From positions 1 to 13,376 of the forward strand of contig CAZFBZ010000038.1 of assembly GCA_964517345.1 (NCBI GenBank): a stretch of 13,376 bases of DNA, written 5' to 3'. The position numbers and the translations under genes were made by a program. The DNA is from DAISLF01 sp964517345. Lineage in GTDB: Bacteria; Patescibacteriota; Gracilibacteria; Peribacterales; Peribacteraceae. The notes under the pieces were generated by a model. It was not told where the DNA came from. It saw nothing but the letters and a program-made list of their open reading frames with translations, and did not search any database. Shown here piece by piece: positions 6,521 through 12,526 of the stretch; position 1 is the stretch's first letter; each line of letters begins with the position of its first letter.

Positions 6521-8014
6521 ATGTCCGGATTATTGCATATGCGCCGGGCCATTCCTTTTCTGCTCTGTGCAATATTGCTGCTGCAGAGCCTCCCCTCGTC
6601 AGGCGTATCCGCCGCCGGAACGCCCTTTCCGGACATGGAGAACGCGTGGTTTGCGTACCGCGATTCCGTCATGTTTCTCCGTGACCGCGAGGTCATCCAC
6701 GGCAATCCGGACGGCACGTTCCGCCCCAAGGACGTCATCAATCGCGCCGAGTTCATCAAGCTCGTCTTCGCCGCGCGCGGCAGTACGGTGCCCGCGGGCA
6801 TCAGCACGTGTTTCAAGGATCTCGATCCCGAGGCCTGGTACGGTGCCTACGTCTGCGCAGCCAACCGTCGCGGCATGGTGGACGGCTACCCTGACGGCAC
6901 GTTCAGGCCGTCCGCACCGGTGAATTTCGCGGAAGCGTTGAAGATCATCGCGCAGGCGTACCATCCGGAGATCCCGTCCGCGCGGGCGGGGGAGGATTGG
7001 TACGACCCATACGCGGACGAGTTCGACCGCATCGACGTCTTCCCGCGTCATACGTATGTGCCGTGGGAGCCGATGACGCGCGAACGAGGCGCCGATCTCA
7101 TTGCCCGTATTATCCGTTACGACGAGGACCGTCTCGTGCCGCGCTTGTCGCCCGGCTGCGGCAGGGCCGCGGGCACCCCGCCGTCTTCGGTACTGGTACG
7201 CGGAACGCAGCGGTCGTTTCTCCTTACTGTCCCATCCGGCTACGTCGCCAACTACCCGTCGCCGCTCATCGTCGCCTTCCACGGCCGCACCAACTCCAAC
7301 GAGCAGGTGCGCGGGTACTACGGCCTCGACCGCAACGCGCGTGACTACTTCATCGCATATCCCGCGGCCATCAAGGGCGCGAACGGCTCCTTCACCTACG
7401 CCGATCCGGGAGAGTCTGGCGAGAACATGCGTGATGTCGCGTTCTTTGACGCGCTCGTCCAGACGCTCGCATCCCGGTACTGCATCGACATGGACCGGAT
7501 CTTCGTTGTCGGGCACTCGCTCGGGGCGTGGATGGCGAACAGTGTGGCGTGCATCCGCGGCGGCGTGGTCCGCGGATCGGGCACGGTCGGCGGCGATTCC
7601 GTCATCATGCCCTGCGCCGGACCGACTGCCGGAATGCTGATGCATAACCCGCACGACAAGCTTGCGTCCTTTGCGTCCACCGAACGCGCCATGAACCAAC
7701 GGCGCGAGGACAACGAGTGCGGCTGGGCCTCGCAGCCCGTCGAGCCGTCGCTGCTCAAGTGCCGCGAATACGACGGTTGCATCCCGTCCAGCCCGGTCGT
7801 GTGGTGCCCGCACGAACTCGACATGGATCCACAAGGGGACTATTACCCCCACAACTGGCCCCGGGAGGCGACTCCGGCCATCCTCAGATTCTTCGCAGAT
7901 CTGGAACGTCCTCCGGGCGCCCCGCGTCCGGCAGTCGCCGATCCTGATGACGGCTCGACATCGTCCTTCCCCCGCAGAACTCGCACGCGGTTCCGGGACC
8001 GGGGCGACGAATAA
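6521..8014 (+). CDS. Secreted SLH-domain protein with PHB-depolymerase/feruloyl-esterase-type hydrolase domain
   Basis: This is a 497-aa exported enzyme. Residues 7-32 form a signal peptide (MRRAIPFLLCAILLLQ, cleavage near GVSA-AG). Residues about 38-200 carry three SLH repeats. The first two have the hallmark NPDGTFRP and YPDGTFRP turns, and the third is degenerate. SLH modules hold proteins to cell-wall polymers. Residues about 222-462 are an alpha/beta hydrolase of the LpqC/PHB-depolymerase/carbohydrate esterase 1 type: oxyanion HG (254-255), nucleophile elbow GHSLG with S333, likely acid D379 in NPHDK, and likely base H444 in YYPHNWP, which matches the family GGHxWP position. Several cysteines (C400, C414, C420, C429) suggest disulfides outside the cytoplasm. 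The last 35 residues are a Pro/Asp then Arg-rich tail. The substrate is unknown. The gene stands alone on the plus strand with its own -10. Confidence 0.9.
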   Translation: MSGLLHMRRAIPFLLCAILLLQSLPSSGVSAAGTPFPDMENAWFAYRDSVMFLRDREVIHGNPDGTFRPKDVINRAEFIKLVFAARGSTVPAGISTCFKDLDPEAWYGAYVCAANRRGMVDGYPDGTFRPSAPVNFAEALKIIAQAYHPEIPSARAGEDWYDPYADEFDRIDVFPRHTYVPWEPMTRERGADLIARIIRYDEDRLVPRLSPGCGRAAGTPPSSVLVRGTQRSFLLTVPSGYVANYPSPLIVAFHGRTNSNEQVRGYYGLDRNARDYFIAYPAAIKGANGSFTYADPGESGENMRDVAFFDALVQTLASRYCIDMDRIFVVGHSLGAWMANSVACIRGGVVRGSGTVGGDSVIMPCAGPTAGMLMHNPHDKLASFASTERAMNQRREDNECGWASQPVEPSLLKCREYDGCIPSSPVVWCPHELDMDPQGDYYPHNWPREATPAILRFFADLERPPGAPRPAVADPDDGSTSSFPRRTRTRFRDRGDE

Positions 8015-8032
8015 TTCTCCATCAGTTTCGTC

Positions 8033-8051
8033 AGGCGATGCGATGTCGCCT
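8033..8051 (+). terminator. Possible weak terminator hairpin after the SLH esterase gene
   Basis: AGGCGA (8033-8038) pairs perfectly with TCGCCT (8046-8051) around a 7-nt loop, 19 nt after the stop codon. The following CTTAAT is a poor U-tract, and the hairpin ends one base before the operator of the next gene, so termination is uncertain. Confidence 0.35.
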
Positions 8052-8052
8052 C

Positions 8053-8084
8053 TTAATCGTGTCTTAAAGAGCCCGGCCTACACT
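8053..8084 (+). promoter_or_regulatory. Response-regulator-type direct-repeat operator plus -10 (copy 1)
   Basis: TTAATC (8053-8058), 5 bp, TTAAAG (8064-8069), 9 bp, then -10 TACACT (8079-8084). The two half-sites repeat every 11 bp and occupy the -35 position, as in promoters activated by OmpR/PhoB-family regulators. The predicted +1 is near 8091, leaving about 38 nt of pyrimidine-rich leader before ATG 8129. The same layout recurs on the minus strand at 12485-12516. Confidence 0.6.
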
Positions 8085-8128
8085 GCTCGCGGTTAACCAC
8101 TTCTTCTATTTTTTTCCTTCTTACTCCC

Positions 8129-8782
8129 ATGAAAAAGACATTTGCACTCGGCGCCGCAGCGGGCATGTCCTCGCTTGCCCTCGCCGTCCCGTTGCTTGCC
8201 CAGCTTGCCGGAGCGGCGAGCAGCGACTCGACCTCTTCCGCCACAGCGGAGAAACAGCGGCACGTTCCCACGCAGGAATGCGTGCATGCCCTTGCCGCCC
8301 ACGATGACTTCATGCTCTCGGGCATGGACGCGATGGTCGCCGCCCACAAGGCTGCCACGATCGCCCACCGGGACGCGCTGAAAGCCGCGGCCGCGATCAC
8401 CGATGACGCGCAGCGCGAAGCCGCAGTGAAAAAAGCCCACGAAGACCTCCGCGCCGCGATGAAAGCCGCGATGGACAGCCAGGGCGACATGAGCGCCCAG
8501 ATGGAAGAACTTCACGCCGCCTGTGACGATGCAATCGGCTTCCACGGCATGATGCTGCACGGCCCCGGCCCGATGGGCGGCGGCAAGGCATTCATGATGA
8601 AGTTCCGTCATGGCCCCGGTGATCTCGCCGAGAAGCTCGGCATGACCGCCGACGAGCTGAAAGCGGCCGTCGAGAGCGGCAGGACCATCGAAGAGATTGC
8701 CGAAGAAAAGGGCATTGACCTGCCCGCACGCCCGGCCCGCGACCGCTTCATGCAGTTTGAAGAGGCTGTCCCGGCCCTCTGA
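8129..8782 (+). CDS. Secreted His/Met-rich helical protein with C-terminal DUF2680-like helix pair
   Basis: This 217-aa exported protein begins with a clear signal peptide (MKKTFALGAAAGMSSLALAV, cleavage near AGA-AS at about residue 30). The mature part (about 45-135) is predicted almost entirely helical, with a regular spread of His, Met, Lys and Glu, and two cysteines (C51, C132). Residues 136-162 are rich in His, Met and Gly (GFHGMMLHGPGPMGGG onward), which could bind metal such as copper. Residues 165-198 have the pattern LAEKLGMTADELKAA followed by G-x-TIEEIAEEKGI, the short repeat seen in DUF2680-type and related secreted bacterial proteins. The general design resembles CpxP/Spy-like periplasmic helpers, but no family motif confirms that. 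It has its own operator-promoter and a strong hairpin terminator, so it is a single-gene unit. There is no Shine-Dalgarno in its T/C-rich leader. Confidence 0.82.
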   Translation: MKKTFALGAAAGMSSLALAVPLLAQLAGAASSDSTSSATAEKQRHVPTQECVHALAAHDDFMLSGMDAMVAAHKAATIAHRDALKAAAAITDDAQREAAVKKAHEDLRAAMKAAMDSQGDMSAQMEELHAACDDAIGFHGMMLHGPGPMGGGKAFMMKFRHGPGDLAEKLGMTADELKAAVESGRTIEEIAEEKGIDLPARPARDRFMQFEEAVPAL

Positions 8783-8816
8783 GAGCCAACCAACACACAT
8801 CACCGCCCCATGTCTC

Positions 8817-8846
8817 AAAGGCCGCGCAAGCGGCCTTTGTCGTTGC
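8817..8846 (+). terminator. Intrinsic terminator after the His/Met-rich protein gene
   Basis: AAAGGCCGC (8817-8825) pairs perfectly with GCGGCCTTT (8830-8838) around a GCAA tetraloop, a stable GNRA type. The U-tract is short and interrupted (TTTGTCGTT). It lies 34 nt after the stop codon. Confidence 0.75.
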
Positions 8847-8877
8847 CTGGAAAAAAGACGAATCCCGATCCCGATCC

Positions 8878-8886
8878 TGCTAGGAT
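8878..8886 (+). promoter_or_regulatory. Extended -10 promoter of the helicase gene
   Basis: TGC-TAGGAT ends 11 nt before ATG 8898, predicting a leader of about 5 nt, too short for a ribosome binding site. The hexamer itself is only 4 of 6 to consensus. It lies directly downstream of the terminator of the preceding gene. Confidence 0.42.
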
Positions 8887-8897
8887 GCATCCCTCAG

Positions 8898-10568
8898 ATG
8901 ACCCCGACTTCCCTCGCCTCCGGCCTCACGACCTGTCAGGAGAAGGCCCTGGATATGCTGAACCGTGAGGGCAATATTTTCCTCACAGGCGCCGCCGGAA
9001 CGGGAAAAAGCTTCCTGCTGGAGCGCTATCTTGCCGATAAGCCCTCGGCGCTCTTCCCCGTCGTCGCCAGCACCGGCGCGGCGGCGGTGCTTGTCGGCGG
9101 ACGGACATTCCATAGTTTCTTCGGTCTGGGCATTGGCGAAGGGGGACTGGAAGAGACCGTCGCACGCGCGCGCCGCAGCCGCAAGCTCGGCGTCCGTCTG
9201 AAAATGGCGCAGTGCGTAGTGATCGACGAAGTCTCGATGCTTTCCGGCAACACGCTTGTCGCCGCGGAACGCATCGCGCGCGAGATCCGCGAGAATGACG
9301 AACCGTGGGGCGGGCTGAGGATCATCGTCGTGGGCGATTTTGCACAGCTGCCCCCCGTGACGGCCGGCGGCCAGCAGAAGGACTGGGCGTTCCTCCACGA
9401 GGTCTGGTCTGCGAGCGATTTCCAGCCCGCGCTGCTCTCCACGGTCATGCGCACGCAGGACACGGCGTTTCTCTCCATCCTCAATGCGGTCCGTCTGGGG
9501 ACCGTCACCGAGGACGTGCGGCAGTTCCTCAACAGCCGCATGCACCTGCACGATGACCTTCAGGAAGGCACGCGCCTGTATCCGCACCGCGCCAAGGCCG
9601 ACGCGCACAATCACTGGCGCCTGGAACAGCTCCCCGGCATCGCGCGCGAGTTCCCGACAACCTACGAAGGCGAGGAACGCGCGATGGAATCCGCGATGCG
9701 CGCCATCCCCATCCCCGATGTCCTGCACCTCAAGCGGGGCGCGCTCGTGATGCTGCGCAAAAATGATGTCTCCGGGGAGATGCGCTACGTGAACGGCAGC
9801 CTCGGCCGCGTGCAGTCCATCGGCGAGGACACGCTGGGTGTTTCGTTGCTGACAGGCGAGGACATCGAACTGGAGCGCGAGAAGTTCTCCTACCTCAACG
9901 GTGACGGACAGGAGATCGTCATCGCGTGGAATTTCCCGGTCACGCTCGCATGGGCCAGCACGATCCACAAGGCGCAGGGCGCCTCGCTCGACCGCATGAT
10001 CGTCGATCTCTCGGCGCTCTGGGAGCCGGGTCAGGCGTATGTCGCGCTCAGCCGCGTCCGCAGCGCCGAAGGGCTCTTCATCGAGCGCTGGAGCGAAAGT
10101 TCCATCCGCGCCGAACCGCTCGTGACGGAGCTCTACGACAGGCTTTCCGAGGAGATGGGCCGCTACGTGCCGCGCCCGCATTTCATCGTCCGCACGCTCT
10201 CGCATGCCAAGCCCGTCGTGGCGAACGACGATGACACGGTTGAGGCGCGCGGCCCGGGGCTCAATCGCCTCAAGCGCGCGGCGCTCATCAAGATGCTCAT
10301 GCGCGAACGCGCGCCGCTGCTCGCGATGGCCGACGCGGCCAGCGTCAAACCCGAGCGTGTGCTTCTCTACATCGAAAAATTCCTGGAGGAAGGCGAAGAT
10401 GTCGATCCCGGGTATCTGCTCGACGAGATCCACGACGCCGACATCATCCGCGCCGCGTTCACTGAGCTCGGCACCGTCCGGCTGCGTCCGGTGTTCGACA
10501 AACTCGGCGGCATGCACGACTTCACCGTTCTGCGCACCGTCCGCTGCGTGATGATGAAGGAAGCCTGA
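8898..10568 (+). CDS. PIF1-like superfamily 1B DNA helicase with C-terminal HTH_40-type domain
   Basis: This 556-aa ATP-dependent 5'-3' DNA helicase is of the PIF1/RecD2-like group. Motifs in order: Walker A GAAGTGKS (31-38), Walker B VVIDEVSML (107-115), motif III VVGDFAQLPPV (144-154), motif IV arginine VMRT (183-186), motif V STIHKAQGASLD (354-365) and motif VI YVALSRVRSAEGL (381-393). Residues about 455-552 form a helical tail ending in a pattern matching the HTH_40 domain at the end of some RecQ and PIF1-like proteins: ERVLLYIEKFLEEGEDVD, then LRPVFDKLG, then VLRTVRCVM. That tail probably binds DNA. PIF1 proteins unwind G-quadruplexes and forked DNA in replication and recombination. ATG 8898 is chosen over upstream in-frame starts because those lie in the preceding gene and its terminator. 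The gene stops 6 bp from a convergent gene. Confidence 0.93.
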   Translation: MTPTSLASGLTTCQEKALDMLNREGNIFLTGAAGTGKSFLLERYLADKPSALFPVVASTGAAAVLVGGRTFHSFFGLGIGEGGLEETVARARRSRKLGVRLKMAQCVVIDEVSMLSGNTLVAAERIAREIRENDEPWGGLRIIVVGDFAQLPPVTAGGQQKDWAFLHEVWSASDFQPALLSTVMRTQDTAFLSILNAVRLGTVTEDVRQFLNSRMHLHDDLQEGTRLYPHRAKADAHNHWRLEQLPGIAREFPTTYEGEERAMESAMRAIPIPDVLHLKRGALVMLRKNDVSGEMRYVNGSLGRVQSIGEDTLGVSLLTGEDIELEREKFSYLNGDGQEIVIAWNFPVTLAWASTIHKAQGASLDRMIVDLSALWEPGQAYVALSRVRSAEGLFIERWSESSIRAEPLVTELYDRLSEEMGRYVPRPHFIVRTLSHAKPVVANDDDTVEARGPGLNRLKRAALIKMLMRERAPLLAMADAASVKPERVLLYIEKFLEEGEDVDPGYLLDEIHDADIIRAAFTELGTVRLRPVFDKLGGMHDFTVLRTVRCVMMKEA

Positions 10569-10574
10569 GCCGGA

Positions 10575-11045
10575 TTACGCCATGCCTTTCTCCGAACGGT
10601 ACGCCGCACGCAGTTCGTTGCTCAGCTGGTCGCTCAATTCTTCCTGTCCGTGGAGCGCCGCCGGCGTGTTCTGGAAGAGCGCGACGCGCCACTCGCCGCC
10701 CGCCTGCACGGCGATCAGCGACTGCACGGCGTTTACCGCGGGATCGATATCGAATTCCCCCGGATGCACCATGCCCGCGACGGCCCGCACCATCGCGGTA
10801 TCCGGCGTCAGAAAGCGCACCTCGCGGATCTTCGTGATGAACGGCGCCGTCTCGTGGTGCGCGAAAATCTGGCCGACTGTCTCCATGATCTGCGTCCGTC
10901 CGTTCATCTGGCTGCCGTCGAATCCCACCATGTTGCCGTCCAGCGTCATCAGCGCCGCCATGGCCGACGCATCGCGCTTGTTCCACGCCGCGATCAACGA
11001 CTGATAGAGAGAACGGACTGCGGCATCGGAAGCGGGTGCGGTCAT
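10575..11045 (-). CDS. SgcJ/EcaC-like NTF2-fold protein (SnoaL/DUF4440 type)
   Basis: This 156-aa protein has the cone-shaped NTF2-like fold. The pattern is family-typical: a first helix with LYQSLIAAWNKRDASAMAAL, a strand GNMVGFDG, then NGRTQIMETVGQIFAHH, and a terminal strand pair VNAVQSLIAV and EWRVALFQNTPA. Members are annotated as SgcJ/EcaC oxidoreductases, but most have no proven activity, so the assignment is to fold and family, not to a reaction. It is cytoplasmic, without a signal peptide. The last 25 residues (EELSDQLSNELRAAYRSEKG) form an added polar helix. ATG 11045 is supported by a TACACT element ending 7 nt upstream. The gene converges on the helicase gene with 6 bp between stops, and no terminator is visible there. 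Confidence 0.88.
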   Translation of the reverse strand: MTAPASDAAVRSLYQSLIAAWNKRDASAMAALMTLDGNMVGFDGSQMNGRTQIMETVGQIFAHHETAPFITKIREVRFLTPDTAMVRAVAGMVHPGEFDIDPAVNAVQSLIAVQAGGEWRVALFQNTPAALHGQEELSDQLSNELRAAYRSEKGMA

Positions 11046-11052
11046 CCGGTCC

Positions 11053-11058
11053 AGTGTA
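11053..11058 (-). promoter_or_regulatory. -10 element of the SgcJ/EcaC-like gene, predicted near-leaderless
   Basis: On the minus strand TACACT is followed by 7 nt (GGACCGG) and the ATG at 11045. The extended TGn is absent (ACG instead). The spacing matches the other short-leader starts in the window. Confidence 0.48.
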
Positions 11059-11142
11059 CGTTTTCCGCCGTGAAATGAAAGCCTCGCGGAAAAGCCGCGG
11101 TCTTTTTCAGCGTCAATCCGTGGTCAGCGCGGACTGGCGTTG

Positions 11143-11159
11143 ATACCATTAGGTATATT
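11143..11159 (+). promoter_or_regulatory. Putative -10 with overlapping small palindrome before the VOC gene
   Basis: TATATT (11154-11159) is a 5-of-6 -10 match ending 18 nt before ATG 11178. A perfect inverted repeat ATACC-ATTA-GGTAT (11143-11156) overlaps its left edge, which is where a repressor could sit. There is no good -35 box. Confidence 0.35.
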
Positions 11160-11177
11160 TCTTTCCTCCAGCACACC

Positions 11178-11573
11178 ATGTCTTATCCCGTCATTCACTT
11201 CGAGATCCAGGCCGACGATGTCGAGCGTGCCAAGAAATTCTACGAAGCCGCCTTCGGCTGGAAGATCAGCAAAATGATGAGCGCCGACCAGGGCGGCATG
11301 GATTACTGGGGTCTCACCACCCGCGATGCCGGCACGCCGGGCATCAATGGCGGCATGTATCTCCGCTCCACCGCTGGCGAGAAGCTCACCACCTACGATT
11401 GCACCGTTCAGGTCGATGACATCGAAAAGGCGATGGCAGCCGTCAAAAAGAGCGGCGGCACCATCAAGGGCGAGAAGATGGAGATACCCGGCGTCGGCTG
11501 GTTCGCCACCGCCATCGACACCGAGGGCAACAAAGTCGGCATGATGCAGCCGACCGAGTGGAAGCCTCAGTAA
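11178..11573 (+). CDS. VOC (glyoxalase/bleomycin-resistance fold) family protein
   Basis: This 131-aa protein has two beta-alpha-beta-beta-beta modules of the vicinal oxygen chelate superfamily. Module 1 starts VIHFEIQADDVERAKKFYEAAFGW, the standard opening of the family. Module 2 starts TTYDCTVQVDDIEKAMAAVKKSGG and ends with GWFATAIDTEGNKVGMMQP. A first metal-ligand His is present (H7), but the last strand has Gln where metallo-glyoxalases carry the ligand Glu, and no second His stands out. Glyoxalase I activity is therefore doubtful, and it is closer to the many uncharacterised small VOC proteins. The gene is monocistronic with a strong terminator 30 nt downstream. It has no Shine-Dalgarno; the leader before ATG is pyrimidine-rich. 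Confidence 0.93.
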   Translation: MSYPVIHFEIQADDVERAKKFYEAAFGWKISKMMSADQGGMDYWGLTTRDAGTPGINGGMYLRSTAGEKLTTYDCTVQVDDIEKAMAAVKKSGGTIKGEKMEIPGVGWFATAIDTEGNKVGMMQPTEWKPQ

Positions 11574-11602
11574 GCGACTGTTTGAATCCGTCATGATCCG
11601 CG

Positions 11603-11629
11603 GCGCGCCCTCACCGGCGCGCTTTTTTT
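11603..11629 (+). terminator. Strong intrinsic terminator after the VOC gene
   Basis: GCGCGCC (11603-11609) pairs with GGCGCGC (11616-11622) around a 6-nt loop, directly followed by seven Ts (11623-11629). This is a textbook rho-independent terminator. Confidence 0.92.
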
Positions 11630-11668
11630 GTGCGAGCAGGCCGCGGACGTGGCGTGCGCCGTGCGCGA

Positions 11669-11764
11669 TCAGGCTTTCTTTTCCCAGATGTTGACCATCC
11701 AGAAGTGGTGCCGGACGTATTGTGAAGCACGAACTCGTGCTCTTCGCCGCGCCAAGCGGGGCAT
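11669..11764 (-). CDS. Possible 31-aa basic small protein (weak)
   Basis: A short minus-strand frame starts at ATG 11764 and ends at TGA 11669-11671. It encodes an Arg-rich N-terminal half and an aromatic tail (VRHHFWMVNIWEKKA). It sits in an otherwise empty 235-bp stretch downstream of the YceI gene on the same strand. No promoter or ribosome binding site is visible, and its start codon lies inside a hairpin. It could be a genuine small protein, the eroded end of a lost gene, or chance; I lean towards the last two. Confidence 0.2.
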   Translation of the reverse strand: MPRLARRRARVRASQYVRHHFWMVNIWEKKA

Positions 11765-11791
11765 GATCGGCAGTACGCGGACCATGCCCCG
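11757..11791. repeat. Perfect 9-bp inverted repeat (hairpin) between the VOC and YceI genes
   Basis: CGGGGCATG (11757-11765) and CATGCCCCG (11783-11791) are perfect inverted arms around 17 nt. It lies 17 bp downstream of the YceI stop on the minus strand and could stabilise or end that transcript, but neither side has a proper U-tract. A second small stem, AGCACG/CGTGCT, sits at 11726-11741. Confidence 0.5.
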
Positions 11792-11808
11792 ATTTTGGTG
11801 GCGGAAGG

Positions 11809-12417
11809 TTATTTTTTGAACACCAGCTTCACCTCGACCGGCACGGTCGTTTCCAGGAGCTTCTCGCCGTAGCTGTTGTTACCGATGCCGAATTCCTCAC
11901 GCGGGAAGTCCACGTGCGCCGTCAGATAATCGTCGGTGATCTCGGCGTCGAACGAGATGCTCTTGGTGACGCCCTTCACAGTCAGGTCGCCCGTCACCTC
12001 ATAGAGGTTGTCGCCCTTGTTCACGATGCGCGTGGACGCGAAAGTGATCTTCGGATGCGTCTCGACCGCGAAGAAATCGTCCTTCAGAAGATGGCTCTGT
12101 AGGGCTTCGGCGTCGACCGTCACGGTCGCGACGTCGATCGTGCCTTCGATTGTCGCTTTCTCCAGATTTGCGGGTTCCTCGGAGTCCAACGTCACTGTGG
12201 CTTCGTAATCGTTGAATTTGCCCTCGTGATTGATGATGTTGCTCTTTCCGGTGAACGAAATGACGCTCTGTTCGCGGTCGATCTCGCGCAGCTCGCCGCT
12301 GAACGCGGTGTCGGTTTCCGTTACGGGCGCCTTCTCGGCGTCGGTCAGGGATGACGTTTGGCACGCGCTGAGCGCCAGGAAAGACAGTGCGAGGAAGGGG
12401 AGGAATTTCTTCTGCAT
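11809..12417 (-). CDS. YceI-family lipoprotein
   Basis: This 202-aa exported lipoprotein has a signal peptide MQKKFLPFLALSFLALSAC with lipobox LSAC, so C19 would be lipidated. A polar tether (about 20-40) follows. Residues about 43-202 are a YceI domain, an eight-stranded lipocalin-like barrel that binds polyisoprenoid or amphiphilic ligands. Family blocks present are an SVISFTGKSNIINHEGKF strand pair, IEGTIDVATV, the LKDDFFAVETHPKITFAS motif, LTVKGVTKSISF and the closing VEVKLVFKK strand. Some YceI genes are induced by pH, osmotic or envelope stress. Here a direct-repeat operator shared with the secreted His/Met-rich gene at 8129 points to a common stress input. The leader of about 60 nt has no Shine-Dalgarno. 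The ATG at 12417 is fixed by the signal peptide. Confidence 0.93.
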   Translation of the reverse strand: MQKKFLPFLALSFLALSACQTSSLTDAEKAPVTETDTAFSGELREIDREQSVISFTGKSNIINHEGKFNDYEATVTLDSEEPANLEKATIEGTIDVATVTVDAEALQSHLLKDDFFAVETHPKITFASTRIVNKGDNLYEVTGDLTVKGVTKSISFDAEITDDYLTAHVDFPREEFGIGNNSYGEKLLETTVPVEVKLVFKK

Positions 12418-12484
12418 GATGAGAAATGGGGAAGAGAAATGGTCGGACCGCGGCGCATTCTAAAGAGACGATCCGCCTCGATCC

Positions 12485-12516
12485 AGTCTAGGCAGCAGAG
12501 ATTAAGACGAGATTAA
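12485..12516 (-). promoter_or_regulatory. Response-regulator-type direct-repeat operator plus -10 (copy 2)
   Basis: On the minus strand: TTAATC (12516-12511), 5 bp, TTAATC (12505-12500), 9 bp, -10 TAGACT (12490-12485). The half-sites are identical and 11 bp apart. Spacing to the -10 is the same as in copy 1 at 8053-8084, and both -10s are preceded by CC and followed by G. The predicted +1 is near 12478. Confidence 0.62.
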
Positions 12517-12526
12517 TGCCGGGTTC

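Noticed and set aside
6599..7852. 417-codon minus-strand frame opposite the SLH esterase
   Set aside because: The plus frame has signal peptide, SLH repeats and a catalytic triad.
8880..10517. 545-codon minus-strand frame opposite the helicase
   Set aside because: The plus frame contains every helicase motif; this is antisense in a GC-rich gene.
11085..11108. CGCGG/CCGCG hairpin followed by GTCTTTTTC on the plus strand, terminator-like
   Set aside because: The stem is only 5 bp, no plus-strand transcript is expected to reach it, and the VOC promoter lies downstream of it.
11628..11819. 63-codon plus-strand frame
   Set aside because: It begins in the VOC terminator tail, has no promoter and runs into the antisense of YceI.
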